Positions 27,338 through 36,091 of a stretch of 64,000 nucleotides of DNA are shown here, one piece after another. Source of the stretch: Succinatimonas sp. CAG:777. GTDB taxonomy: Bacteria; Pseudomonadota; Gammaproteobacteria; Enterobacterales; Succinivibrionaceae. The stretch lies in assembly GCA_000431835.1 (NCBI GenBank), contig HF987925.1, forward strand, positions 21,788-85,787, in the 5' to 3' direction. Each line of letters starts with the position of its first letter. Position 1 is the first letter of the stretch. Made by a program: the position numbers and the translations under genes. The notes under the pieces were generated by a model. That model made no database searches, was not told where the DNA came from, and saw nothing but the letters and a program-made list of their open reading frames with translations.

Positions 27338-29275
27338 ATGAAACTTAAGCATAAATTAATCGTTTCTTTAGCTGGTGGCTTTACAGTATTAGCCTCAGCA
27401 CTATGTTTATATAATCAGACTGCTATATACGACAATGCGATAAAGACTCAGTTTGAAAATCATGATGAGGTATTAGGGATCTTTAGCTCATCTTTAGAGA
27501 ACTATGCAACTTCTAGCATTGAAAAAGAAAAGTTAAACTTCATCAACAGCATTTCGAATGTTCAATATGAAGCTTTGGAGAAGTTTCACCAGACCTACGA
27601 CAAACAAGATCTTTTAGATTTTGCTACCTTTACTTATTTTGCTCAATCAAATGCTACCAATCAGTTATTTGAAACATCAGTAGAATTACCTGATTCTGAT
27701 AACTGTATGGCTATATTGAATATTCCAAAATCTTTTGAAGACAGCATTAAAGGTTCGTTAAAAGATAACGGTGTAAAACTTGATAATTACTGGTGTAAGT
27801 TATCTGAAGGTAAGAAGTTTATCGGCTACAAGATCGAAAACGTGAATGACAAGAATTACCTGTACACAGAAAAACTGCAGGCAAACCAGATCTTTACACC
27901 TATGTCTTTTAAAGATGCTATCACTAAGATTGCTTTAAACGATATTGTAAAAGACGGTAACACCAAGGTCACTGTAGTGGATGACAGCTTTAAAATTGTT
28001 GTATCAAGTGATAACAAATTTAAAGCTGGCGAAATTCCAGCATCATTCTATAAACAATCCAAAGAAAAAGAGTTGCAAACTGAGCTTTCAAATAATGATA
28101 ACAGAGAAAAGCTTTGCACCATCAAATACATCAAAGATTATGATGTTTATGTGGTGGTTGAGACTATCAAAGGCACCATCATAAAGCCTGTAGTTTACTT
28201 TAACTTCATTATCTTAATCTTAAGTGCACTGTTAGCATCTTTACTGATTTTTGCTTTCTTGAAGTCTTTAGAAAATATTTCAAGTTCAATAACCACTCTT
28301 ACCAACAATGTTGACGTAATGTCAGCAAATGTTTTATCCGGTAAAGCTAAGATGGATGAAATCACCGAGAAGATCGATCCTTCAAAGCAGAACTATGTAA
28401 AACTAAAGAAACTAACAGAATCTATAAATTCTCTAGGTCGTTCTATCTGTGAGAATGTAGCTTCAAAAGAACAGGAAATAGAGACTAAAGCTAAAAAAGA
28501 TACTTTAGAGGCAACCGAGAATGCTATCTATACCATGGTAAGTGATGTCCACAAAGATTTAATGCCAGATGGTTCAGATATGCCAGCATCTAGATTTTTG
28601 GATATTGCATCATTCATCATGCCTTCTAAGAAGAAGCCATCAGATTTCTATGATGTTTTCAGAGTTGATAAAGATAATATTGGTATTGTTTTTGGAGCAT
28701 GCTCTAAGAGCGGTATTGCAGCAACTAATGCAATTACCCTGTGCACAAGCTTTATTAGAAAGTCATTTACTGAGGACAATAAATTACCAGGTGAAACCAT
28801 CACTGATTTGAACCATATCTTAATGCAAAAGAAGAGAGAGAACTTTACCATCTCGATTTTTGCCATGATTTTAAGCGAATACACCGGTAACTTTATCTTC
28901 TCTCAGGCTGGACTGAAGTCACCTATTGTGGTTCATGAGCACAAAGGACAGTCAGTTGAACCTGTTGAGACTCAGCTTGAGCTTTGCTCTGATAAACTAA
29001 TCGTTTATGTAAACTCAAAAGGCAAGTTCACCTATCTTGATAGTATGGTATTTGCTGGTGCCGGTATCAAAGACGTTGTAAACAAAGATAACGAGCACTT
29101 TGGTCTTGATAGAGTAATTGAAATTTCAGAAAAAAATGGCGAAAAAAGCGCCTATGATCAGTTAATTGCTCTTTATAAAGACAGCAAAGAGTTTAGTGAG
29201 GATGCTGATAACGATTTAGATGTCTGCGGTATCGCCATCAAGAAGAACGCTATCAACAAAGAGTTTGATGAATAA
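27338..29275 (+). CDS. Membrane sensor protein with degenerate SpoIIE/PP2C phosphatase domain
   Basis: 645 residues from the ATG at 27338; a TTG ten codons earlier is an unlikely start because the ATG directly precedes the first membrane helix. Layout: helix at about 7-25, a large periplasmic domain (about 30-280) that probably senses a ligand, a second helix (287-309), a coiled linker, then a PP2C/SpoIIE-like domain from about 430. The first metal-binding Asp is kept (PSDFYD, D436) but the GDVSGKG motif reads GACSKSG (453-459), losing the Asp at position 454. The later TDG motif is replaced by VNSKGK. Phosphatase activity is therefore doubtful. No partner-switch STAS or anti-sigma gene lies nearby. 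A strong terminator follows. Confidence 0.7.
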   Translation: MKLKHKLIVSLAGGFTVLASALCLYNQTAIYDNAIKTQFENHDEVLGIFSSSLENYATSSIEKEKLNFINSISNVQYEALEKFHQTYDKQDLLDFATFTYFAQSNATNQLFETSVELPDSDNCMAILNIPKSFEDSIKGSLKDNGVKLDNYWCKLSEGKKFIGYKIENVNDKNYLYTEKLQANQIFTPMSFKDAITKIALNDIVKDGNTKVTVVDDSFKIVVSSDNKFKAGEIPASFYKQSKEKELQTELSNNDNREKLCTIKYIKDYDVYVVVETIKGTIIKPVVYFNFIILILSALLASLLIFAFLKSLENISSSITTLTNNVDVMSANVLSGKAKMDEITEKIDPSKQNYVKLKKLTESINSLGRSICENVASKEQEIETKAKKDTLEATENAIYTMVSDVHKDLMPDGSDMPASRFLDIASFIMPSKKKPSDFYDVFRVDKDNIGIVFGACSKSGIAATNAITLCTSFIRKSFTEDNKLPGETITDLNHILMQKKRENFTISIFAMILSEYTGNFIFSQAGLKSPIVVHEHKGQSVEPVETQLELCSDKLIVYVNSKGKFTYLDSMVFAGAGIKDVVNKDNEHFGLDRVIEISEKNGEKSAYDQLIALYKDSKEFSEDADNDLDVCGIAIKKNAINKEFDE

Positions 29276-29291
29276 TTAACACTCACTCTAA

Positions 29292-29321
29292 AAAAAGCTC
29301 AGAGTAAAATCTGAGCTTTTT
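29292..29321 (+). terminator. Intrinsic terminator of the SpoIIE-like gene
   Basis: aaaaagctcag / ctgagcttttt, 11-bp stem with an 8-nt loop, followed by a T run (ttgtttt). Symmetry lets it also stop transcripts coming from the other side. Confidence 0.8.
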
Positions 29322-29455
29322 TGTTTTCGCTGATAGACACCATAAAGATTGAGTAAGAGATTGAAGAGAGCTTAATGAGAGTTCTTCTTTGTATCTGTTA
29401 CTCATATCTTATCGGCTGTTGTAGAGCCTTGAACCTAAGTTGAGCTGATACAAAA

Positions 29456-29486
29456 AGAGCTCAGGATCATTAAAATGCTGAGCTCT
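29456..29486 (-). terminator. Intrinsic terminator of mscL
   Basis: On the minus strand the stem agagctcag / ctgagctct is followed by TTTTTG. It lies 20 bp past the mscL stop. Confidence 0.8.
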
Positions 29487-29506
29487 TATCTTTAACTAAT
29501 CTATTA

Positions 29507-29950
29507 TTACTTCTGATTTTTCTCTTTTAAGAGGTCACGAATTTCTCTTAAAAGCACAATATTTTCAGGCTCAGGAGCAGCTTCTGTTTCCGCTTTCTCA
29601 TCCTTTAATACCTTGTGCTTTAAGTTGATGATGATCTTAATACAGATAAAGATAGCAAAGGCTACTATGATAAAATCTAAGACATTCTGTAAAAAGATAC
29701 CATAAGTTAAAACAATTCCAGGTGCATCATCAGTCTTATCTTTTAATGTAAAAGCAAGATCTTTTAAATCAATGCTGCCCACAAAAAGACCAATTAAAGG
29801 CATGATGATATCAGCAACTAAAGATGACACGATTTTGCCAAATGCAGTACCAATAACCACACCGATGGCCATGTCCATTACATTACCTTTTACAGCAAAG
29901 TTCTGGAATTCTTTAAAAAAGGAAGTACCCTTCTTTACAAGATTGTTCAT
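29507..29950 (-). CDS. mscL: Large-conductance mechanosensitive channel MscL
   Basis: 147 residues. The N-terminal pore helix segment [30 protein letters not shown] is the MscL hallmark, followed by a periplasmic loop and the second helix (about 82-108). The C-terminal cytoplasmic helix carries [12 protein letters not shown]. It releases solutes on hypo-osmotic shock. Slightly longer than E. coli MscL (136) because of an Ala/Glu-rich insert before the C-terminal helix. Confidence 0.96.
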   Translation of the reverse strand: MNNLVKKGTSFFKEFQNFAVKGNVMDMAIGVVIGTAFGKIVSSLVADIIMPLIGLFVGSIDLKDLAFTLKDKTDDAPGIVLTYGIFLQNVLDFIIVAFAIFICIKIIINLKHKVLKDEKAETEAAPEPENIVLLREIRDLLKEKNQK

Positions 29951-30014
29951 AAATCTAACCCCATTGTCTCAATAATCCTCGTTTGATTAAAAATTCAGAA
30001 TATCTGTAAAGACA

Positions 30015-30923
30015 TTACCGTTTATATCGTGTCTTAGCATTGAATTCTTTAAATTCAACTGAGAAATTAACAGAGCCTTCCTTATAGGTAGTCTCAAGAG
30101 TTGTTTTTAACTTCTCTGCCTGTTCTTTATCTGCTACAAAGCGAACCCATGACTTTGTATTAGGTTCAAATCTGAATTCTAGTCTCTTTAGATCCTGATT
30201 GATGCTAAAGGTGTTGCCCTGAATGATAACTTTAATACTTGGTGTTAAAGCACTCTTTACAAGAGCTCCAAAAGCATCACTTCTTACATACATGACCCAC
30301 AACAAAGCTAAACAATCAACATAAGCTCTGTGAGCTTCATAGAAATAACCTAAGAAGGTATTTAAGTATTCTAGCTTTGCACCGGGGAAACCTAAAGTTT
30401 TCCATGGAACCTCTTTTAAAGAACATGCCCATGAAAGATTGGTTAAGGTTGAGAATCGCTTTTCAAAGAAAGGTCTATCAAAGGCAGCATTGTGAGCTAC
30501 GATTAAAGGGCGACCTGACAGGAAGTTAGCAACCATTTCATCATCAAAACATCTGCCTGAAACCATCTCATCAGTAATATGCGTTAAAGCTACAATTTCT
30601 GGTGGAATTGGCTCTTGAGGATCTTCAAACTCGTCATAGTAACGATCAACAGAGATAAGTAACTTTCTTTCTAATGAGAAGGTTGCCTTTACCATACCTA
30701 ATTCAATGATCTTGTTTTTTAAAGGATCCATACCGGTAGTTTCAGTGTCTAAAAAGACTACTGAATATAACTTCTCACCTTGAACAGGTTCATTGAGTTT
30801 TATTGGAAAATGAGTATCTACACCTTCAATAGTTAAAGGGATCTTCTCTAAAAGACGATAATTTTCAGGATGTGCTCGGATATTGTCTATCATGCTGAGC
30901 GGAAATAGCTCTTCGTTTGCCAT
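30015..30923 (-). CDS. DEDDh 3'-5' exonuclease (DnaQ-like)
   Basis: 302 residues. Exonuclease motifs: FLDTETTGMDP (ExoI, near 56-66), IVAHNAAFDRPFFEKRF (ExoII) and HRAYVDCLALLW (ExoIII His and Asp). The C-terminal 80 residues are not assigned. It could be a stand-alone DnaQ- or ExoX-like repair nuclease. It sits 64 bp beyond the start of mscL on the same strand, so the pair might be co-transcribed with the exonuclease gene first. Confidence 0.78.
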   Translation of the reverse strand: MANEELFPLSMIDNIRAHPENYRLLEKIPLTIEGVDTHFPIKLNEPVQGEKLYSVVFLDTETTGMDPLKNKIIELGMVKATFSLERKLLISVDRYYDEFEDPQEPIPPEIVALTHITDEMVSGRCFDDEMVANFLSGRPLIVAHNAAFDRPFFEKRFSTLTNLSWACSLKEVPWKTLGFPGAKLEYLNTFLGYFYEAHRAYVDCLALLWVMYVRSDAFGALVKSALTPSIKVIIQGNTFSINQDLKRLEFRFEPNTKSWVRFVADKEQAEKLKTTLETTYKEGSVNFSVEFKEFNAKTRYKR

Positions 30924-31318
30924 ATAAAAAAACTCAATAAATTAAACTTTTCTAATTTTACGATATTTTGCAAACAAAGTAATGTAACATTATGCACAGA
31001 ATAATTTCTAAAACTAATATTTTATATATAACAATATCATGATGATTTTATACATGCATAATTTTAAAAGAATTACCTAGTACTCATATAGGAATTTAAT
31101 TTTTAATAAAAAACTTAGTAAACTACTATGTTTTCTAGTTTATTGAATTTTAAAGATTTTTTATTCAATAATGTTTACTTTTGGTGCAAATATTAATAAC
31201 ACTCATTTTTAGGTATTTTGTTTTTGATTTATATATGTTTTCATATAGACATTGAAAAGAGATAAACAATCTTTAACGATATCAAAAGAATTCAGTAAAT
31301 AAAATTGGAGTAGCACAT
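30924..31318. other. 395-bp AT-rich intergenic region upstream of cysK
   Basis: Divergent promoter region. A hairpin taaacta/tagttta (around 31112-31145) is present, but no recognised regulatory motif such as a clear CysB site. A GGAG Shine-Dalgarno lies just before the cysK ATG. Confidence 0.45.
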
Positions 31319-32251
31319 ATGACAGTATATAAGTCAGTAGTTGAGCTAATTGGAAAAACCCCATTAGTTGAGTTATCAAATCTTGAGAAAAGGTTAAACT
31401 TAAAAGCAAAGATCTTAGCTAAATTTGAAGCTATGAATCCCTCTGGCTCTGTAAAAGATAGAGCAGCTTATTTCATGATAAAAGATGCTTTAGATTCAGG
31501 CAAAATCAACAAAGATACTAAGATCATTGAGCCTACCTCTGGAAATACCGGTATCGGTTTAGCTTTAGTTGGTGCTGCTTTTGGTCTGTCTGTTACTCTA
31601 GTTTTACCTGAGACTATGTCAGTTGAAAGACGTAATATCTTAAAAGCTTATGGTGCTAACCTGGTTCTAACAGAAGGCGCTAAAGGTATGAAAGGTGCTA
31701 TCGAAAAAGCTCAGGAGTTAGCAAAAGCATCAGCAAATACCTTTATTCCTCAGCAGTTTGAAAATCAGGCAAACGCAAAGGCTCACTACGAGACTACAGG
31801 TCCTGAAATTTTCAAAGATACCGAAGGTAAGGTAGACATTTTTGTATCAGCAGTAGGTTCTGGTGGTACAGTATCAGGTACAGGTAAATTCTTAAAAGAA
31901 AAGAATAAAGATATTAAAGTTGTAGCTGTAGAAGCAGCAGCTTCACCTGTTCTTTCTGGTGGCAAGCCTGGTCCTCACAAGATCCAAGGTATCTCAGCTG
32001 GTTTCATTCCAGGTGTTTACGACAAGGCTGTTGTAGATGAGATCATTGGTGTCAAAGATGAGGATGCCTTTAACAATGGCCGTCTATTAGCTCAGAATGA
32101 AGGTCTATTCATTGGTATTTCATCAGGTGCTGCCCTAACAGGTGCTTTACAATTAGCACAACGCCCTGAGAATGAAGGGAAAACCATCGTAGTTATACTT
32201 CCAGATAACGGTGACAGATACTTATCAACAGCTTTATATCATCAGGACTAA
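31319..32251 (+). CDS. cysK: Cysteine synthase (O-acetylserine sulfhydrylase)
   Basis: 310 residues, PLP fold-type II. The PLP lysine lies in NPSGSVKDR near residue 45, the substrate-binding TSGNTGIGLA follows near 70, and VSAVGSGGTVSGTG binds the phosphate of PLP. Makes cysteine from O-acetylserine and sulfide. CysK and CysM are difficult to separate by eye, but length and motifs fit CysK. Followed after 73 bp by an SstT-like transporter. Confidence 0.92.
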   Translation: MTVYKSVVELIGKTPLVELSNLEKRLNLKAKILAKFEAMNPSGSVKDRAAYFMIKDALDSGKINKDTKIIEPTSGNTGIGLALVGAAFGLSVTLVLPETMSVERRNILKAYGANLVLTEGAKGMKGAIEKAQELAKASANTFIPQQFENQANAKAHYETTGPEIFKDTEGKVDIFVSAVGSGGTVSGTGKFLKEKNKDIKVVAVEAAASPVLSGGKPGPHKIQGISAGFIPGVYDKAVVDEIIGVKDEDAFNNGRLLAQNEGLFIGISSGAALTGALQLAQRPENEGKTIVVILPDNGDRYLSTALYHQD

Positions 32252-32264
32252 TTCTAATAATAAA

Positions 32265-32300
32265 GATGCCGGTGGCTTTTCAAATAACACATACGGCATC
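32265..32300 (+). other. Hairpin between cysK and the SstT-like gene
   Basis: Inverted repeat gatgccg / cggcatc with a 22-nt loop in the 73-bp gap. No T-run follows, so it may tune or process the transcript rather than end it. Confidence 0.4.
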
Positions 32301-32324
32301 ACAACGTTAACAATAGGATGATTT

Positions 32325-33608
32325 ATGTCAGAAAATTCACAGAGAATTGATGAGGCAACTAATACTGCTTATGCCTCAATTAGCAAGAAGAGCAGAATTA
32401 TAACAGCTGCTCTTTACATTGGTGCATTGATCTTAGGTGCTATATTAGGTTATGTTGGCAATGATACCCTAAATGAGATCTTTAACTTCATTGCTACTGT
32501 TTTCACAAGATTATTCAGTTTTGTTGCAGTTCCTGTAATTGCTGTAAGCTTAATCTCAACTTTAGCTAAGTTATCTAAAGGTTCTAAAGGTGGTACTATC
32601 TTCGGTCACACCATTTTCTACACCTTATTAACTACTATCTTAGCTGCTTTAGTTGGTGCAATTTTATTTACTTACATTGCTCCTGCTAACGTAATCAATC
32701 CAAGTGAGTCTGCAGCAACTGCTGTATCTCAGTATGAGTCTTTATCATACTTACAGCACATTCAGAACATCATTCCAAACAACTTACTACAGCCATTTGT
32801 TGCAGGTAATGTTCTATCAATTCTTTTAGTTGCAGCAGCTTTTGGTCTTGGTATTGCTTCATTACCAGAAACTGAGACAAAACATACTCTTCTAAACTTC
32901 ATCATTGGTTTCCAGGATCTGTTATTTGTTCTGATTCACTGGTTAATCAGGATCTTACCTATCGGTATCTTAGCTTTCACTGCTCAGTTAGTAGCTCAGT
33001 TAGAGGCAGGTGTAATCATCGGTGGTATCGCATCTTACTTTGGTGCTGTAATTAGCTCTAACTTAATCCAGATGTTCATCATCTTACCTGCAATCTTACT
33101 CTTAAGAGGTTTAAACCCATTAAAGATTGCTCGTGGAATGTTACCTGCATTAGCTGTAGCTTTATTCTCAAAGTCATCAGCAGGTACTCTACCAGTTACT
33201 ATCGCTTCAGCTGAAGATAACTTAAAGGTAGACAAGAGAGTTTCACGTTTCGTACTACCAATCTGCACCACCATCAACATGAACGGTTGCGCAGCATTCA
33301 TTCTTATCACCTCCATCTATCTGTTACAGAATGCAGGTATTGATATTGGCTTTGGTACTATCGTAGCCTGGATCTTTATTGCAACCTTTGCTGCTGTAGG
33401 TAATGCTGGTGTTCCTATGGGCTGCTACTTCTTAACACTTTCATTAGTATCATCAATGAACGTTCCAGTAGCTCTAATGGGTATCATTCTTCCTGTATAC
33501 GCTGTAATTGATATGATTGAAACAGCATTAAATGTTTGGTCAGATTCTTGTGTTGCAAACATCGTAAACAAGGAAGTTAAAGATAAGTTACCTGAGATTC
33601 AGGAATAA
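32325..33608 (+). CDS. sstT: SstT-like serine/threonine:sodium symporter (DAACS family)
   Basis: 427 residues with about eight hydrophobic segments and the two hairpin loops of glutamate-type carriers. The Ser-rich loop reads SKSSAGTLPVT and the unwound helix NMNGCA. In the last helix, the position that is Arg in glutamate transporters is Glu399, within IDMIETALNVWSD. E. coli SstT has a closely similar DSCETALNSSTD. This makes serine or threonine a more likely substrate than dicarboxylates. Serine feeds cysteine synthesis, and cysK lies just upstream. Confidence 0.72.
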   Translation: MSENSQRIDEATNTAYASISKKSRIITAALYIGALILGAILGYVGNDTLNEIFNFIATVFTRLFSFVAVPVIAVSLISTLAKLSKGSKGGTIFGHTIFYTLLTTILAALVGAILFTYIAPANVINPSESAATAVSQYESLSYLQHIQNIIPNNLLQPFVAGNVLSILLVAAAFGLGIASLPETETKHTLLNFIIGFQDLLFVLIHWLIRILPIGILAFTAQLVAQLEAGVIIGGIASYFGAVISSNLIQMFIILPAILLLRGLNPLKIARGMLPALAVALFSKSSAGTLPVTIASAEDNLKVDKRVSRFVLPICTTINMNGCAAFILITSIYLLQNAGIDIGFGTIVAWIFIATFAAVGNAGVPMGCYFLTLSLVSSMNVPVALMGIILPVYAVIDMIETALNVWSDSCVANIVNKEVKDKLPEIQE

Positions 33609-33632
33609 TAGGTCGTAACTAGATAAAATCCT

Positions 33633-33667
33633 AAACCTGCCCTTCTTTTAGATAGGCAGGTTTATTT
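33633..33667 (+). terminator. Intrinsic terminator of the SstT-like gene
   Basis: aaacctgcc / ggcaggttt, 9-bp stem with a 13-nt loop, followed by attttttt on the plus strand. It lies 24 bp past the stop codon. Confidence 0.85.
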
Positions 33668-33670
33668 TTT

Positions 33671-33886
33671 TCATAAAGATAAGTTTCCACAAGATAATAA
33701 AGACCTTTGTTTACTGGCTTTAAAAGAAAGGCTTCGAGCATATCTGTATACTTCACCACTTTTTACAAGCTCTTGTAACACACTTCTTTGTATTCCTAAA
33801 GAGTTAAGCTGTGCGAAGGTAATCACGACCTTTGAGCAAGATTTTTTACTTTTTCTAAATTCTTCATGTAATAACTTTTCTGACAA
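33671..33886 (-). pseudogene. Possible truncated AbiEi-type antitoxin winged-helix remnant
   Basis: 71 residues. The segment FAQLNSLGIQRSVLQELVKSGEVYRYARS resembles the N-terminal winged helix of AbiEi-type antitoxins and related regulators (GxxRxxLxxLVxxGxxxR). The rest of such a protein (another 100-200 residues) is missing. Reading on in the next frame gives NKGLYYLVE, which could be the continuation after a frameshift. No AbiEii-like toxin gene lies nearby. The downstream end abuts the transporter terminator. This is a weak call. Confidence 0.35.
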
Positions 33887-34138
33887 TCATACATTAGATT
33901 ATGTTGAGTTAATGTGTGATTATCCTCTTAACATACCTGTATTATGCTGCTTACTTAGCTCTATAGAGCTAATATACGCATTTATTCACTTCTCAATTAC
34001 AAAGAAGCATTAAGCATCTCTACAAAATTAGAAAGGCACTGACAATATTGAGATACAAACCTCATACTCTTACGTTTTCTCTTGTCTTTTGTTTCTTCAG
34101 CCACAAAAATCGTAGATGTTGATATTAAGGTTCGCTCT

Positions 34139-34660
34139 ATGATTATCTCAAAATTACTAAAAAATTTCACGCTTAGCTGTTTAGCTGTCTTTACCCTCCA
34201 TCAATCATGTATAGCAGGTAACGGTACCTTTTCAAACGAAAAAGAGCATGGTGACTGGATAACCGGATCATTTGTTATGGATGGTCAAAAAACAGCAAGA
34301 ATGGGTACTAAATATGTACAGGATAACGTTGGTATCTTTCTTGATTTTTTAACTCCTGAGCTTTATCTCATTGAAATTGTCAGAACAAAAGATCGAACTG
34401 ATAGAGGAATGGAACCTAAGTACTACCTGATGGATATTGCAATTGCAGTAGATGATAATAAAAGCTATAAATTCGAAGCTAAATGTGCTGAAGACGAAAC
34501 TGTAAGTGAATGCTTTGTACCTCAAAGCAAGAATGATGAGTTAGTAAAATTGTTCAAAAGTGGGAATAAAGTCAATTTTAAGATAGGAAATTTAGATCTT
34601 TATTTCAGTCTGTCTGGCTTTTCTAAAGCATTTAGCAGAGCATCAAGACTTGTAAAGTAA
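34139..34660 (+). CDS. Exported protein of unknown function
   Basis: 173 residues from the ATG at 34139, which is preceded by AAGG and begins directly with a signal peptide (hydrophobic 10-22, cut after IAG). An earlier ATG at 34082 would put 19 residues before the signal peptide, so it was not chosen. The mature part has GDW near its start and ends in DLYFSLSGFSKAFSRA, a pattern like small periplasmic IalB/DUF1176-type proteins, but the match is loose. Two Cys residues could form a disulfide. Confidence 0.55.
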   Translation: MIISKLLKNFTLSCLAVFTLHQSCIAGNGTFSNEKEHGDWITGSFVMDGQKTARMGTKYVQDNVGIFLDFLTPELYLIEIVRTKDRTDRGMEPKYYLMDIAIAVDDNKSYKFEAKCAEDETVSECFVPQSKNDELVKLFKSGNKVNFKIGNLDLYFSLSGFSKAFSRASRLVK

Positions 34661-34670
34661 GTTTTCAATA

Positions 34671-34697
34671 AAAAAAATCCTGCCACATTTGGCAGGA
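34671..34697 (-). terminator. Intrinsic terminator of the porin gene
   Basis: tcctgcc / ggcagga stem with a 6-nt loop; on the minus strand it is followed by a run of seven T. It probably ends the porin transcript, and in the other direction can end the exported-protein gene. Confidence 0.8.
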
Positions 34698-34736
34698 AAT
34701 GAGGGATTATCTATCTAATCAATATCAATTTTTAAA

Positions 34737-35858
34737 TTAGAAGGTATAACGAGCACCTAAGCTTGCAAAGTTCTTATCTGATGAATAAGAAGCATTGATA
34801 CCAGCCTTGTTAATACCAGCTAAATCGTCTTCGTTGGTTAAATCAAAGCGAGCTTCTGTCCATACGTTGAAGTTTGGAGTTACCTGGTAGTTGATGTAAG
34901 CTGGAATTGACTTCTGTGTGTAGTCAATGTCCTTAGCATACTTGCCTTCTTGGCTGAAGTTTATTACGTTATAACCTGTTCTAAAGCTTACGCCACACTC
35001 AAAGGTATATGCTACTACCCACTCAAAGCCTTTGGTCTTAAAGTCTTCAACATTAGCCTCACGGAACTTGAAGGTACGGTTGTTGTAAACTAAACCAGTG
35101 TAGAATCCCTGAGCAAGATCACCCCATAAAGCACCAACTGAATAGGTATTAACTTTATCAAGATCTGTCATATAAACAGCATAACCATTTTCATTTAAGC
35201 GGTTATCATTCTGACCATTGATTAACTCGTAACCTGCACGAACTGATAATGGACCAAAGCCTACGTTATCGAAGGTATAACCTGCTGCAATTGAAGCACC
35301 ATCGTTAACTGCTACGGTCTTGTGAGCCTTAAAGCCCTGCTCTAACTTATAAGAATCGTTTGCAGTTAAGTAACCTAACTTTAAGTCAAAACCGTTTGCT
35401 GCAAAAGCATACTCAATTCGTCCTGAGTTGCGCTCATCGTTAGCGGTAATAGCGTTACAGCCGTAGTCATCAAATACGTCGGTTACAGACTGAACAAAGT
35501 TAATTGCGCCCTTAAAACGACCTACCTTAAAACCACCAAATTTATCAATATCAGCCTGAACAAACTGATCACGGCCCTTGATACCGTTACCTACCTTTGA
35601 GTTTCCGTCAGCCATATCCCACTGTGAGTAACCGATTAACTTAACGATACCTACTTTAGTAGAACCGCCGATACCAAAACGGCCTGAATTCTGCAGAGTT
35701 GAATCACTCTCACCTGCCAGTTTGTTGGCTCCATTATAAATTACAGCCTGTACACGACCGTCAGCCTTCAAGGAAACACCATCTTTATCATAAACAGTGG
35801 CTGCATTTGAAGTAACAGTTGTAGCTAACACAGCTAATGCTAATAATGACTTTTTCAT
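34737..35858 (-). CDS. Gram-negative general porin
   Basis: 373 residues with a signal peptide ending in SNA. The mature chain starts ATVYDKDGVSLKADGRVQAV, a typical first strand of trimeric OmpC/OmpF-like porins, and alternates hydrophobic strands through to a C-terminal aromatic (GARYTF) needed for BAM assembly. It forms a 16-stranded outer-membrane pore. The codons look highly biased and the gene has its own terminator, consistent with strong expression. Confidence 0.9.
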   Translation of the reverse strand: MKKSLLALAVLATTVTSNAATVYDKDGVSLKADGRVQAVIYNGANKLAGESDSTLQNSGRFGIGGSTKVGIVKLIGYSQWDMADGNSKVGNGIKGRDQFVQADIDKFGGFKVGRFKGAINFVQSVTDVFDDYGCNAITANDERNSGRIEYAFAANGFDLKLGYLTANDSYKLEQGFKAHKTVAVNDGASIAAGYTFDNVGFGPLSVRAGYELINGQNDNRLNENGYAVYMTDLDKVNTYSVGALWGDLAQGFYTGLVYNNRTFKFREANVEDFKTKGFEWVVAYTFECGVSFRTGYNVINFSQEGKYAKDIDYTQKSIPAYINYQVTPNFNVWTEARFDLTNEDDLAGINKAGINASYSSDKNFASLGARYTF

Positions 35859-36008
35859 TTTTACTCACTTAATTATTTTTACTATCTGTGCCCATTGCAC
35901 GATGTTCATGTTAATGAGAGTCTGTTAAATCAAGATGTGTCAATTAAAGAGATTTGTTAAAGACTGGTAAAGAAATGTAAATACAGAGAAAAAGAATGAT
36001 GTATAAAT

Positions 36009-36037
36009 AAAAAAAGGAGATCAGCATACGATCTCCT
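36009..36037 (-). terminator. Intrinsic terminator of htpG
   Basis: aggagatc / gatctcct stem with a 7-nt loop; the minus strand then runs TTTTTTT (36009-36015). Confidence 0.85.
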
Positions 36038-36053
36038 CTCTTATGATTTTATG

Positions 36054-36076
36054 GCTGGAGCATAAACAGCTCCAGC
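36054..36076 (-). terminator. Second hairpin just after htpG
   Basis: gctggagc / gctccagc, 8-bp stem with a 7-nt loop, 16 bp past the stop. It has no T run and may protect the mRNA 3' end or help termination ahead of the stronger hairpin. Confidence 0.55.
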
Positions 36077-36091
36077 TCATAACAGTTGAAA

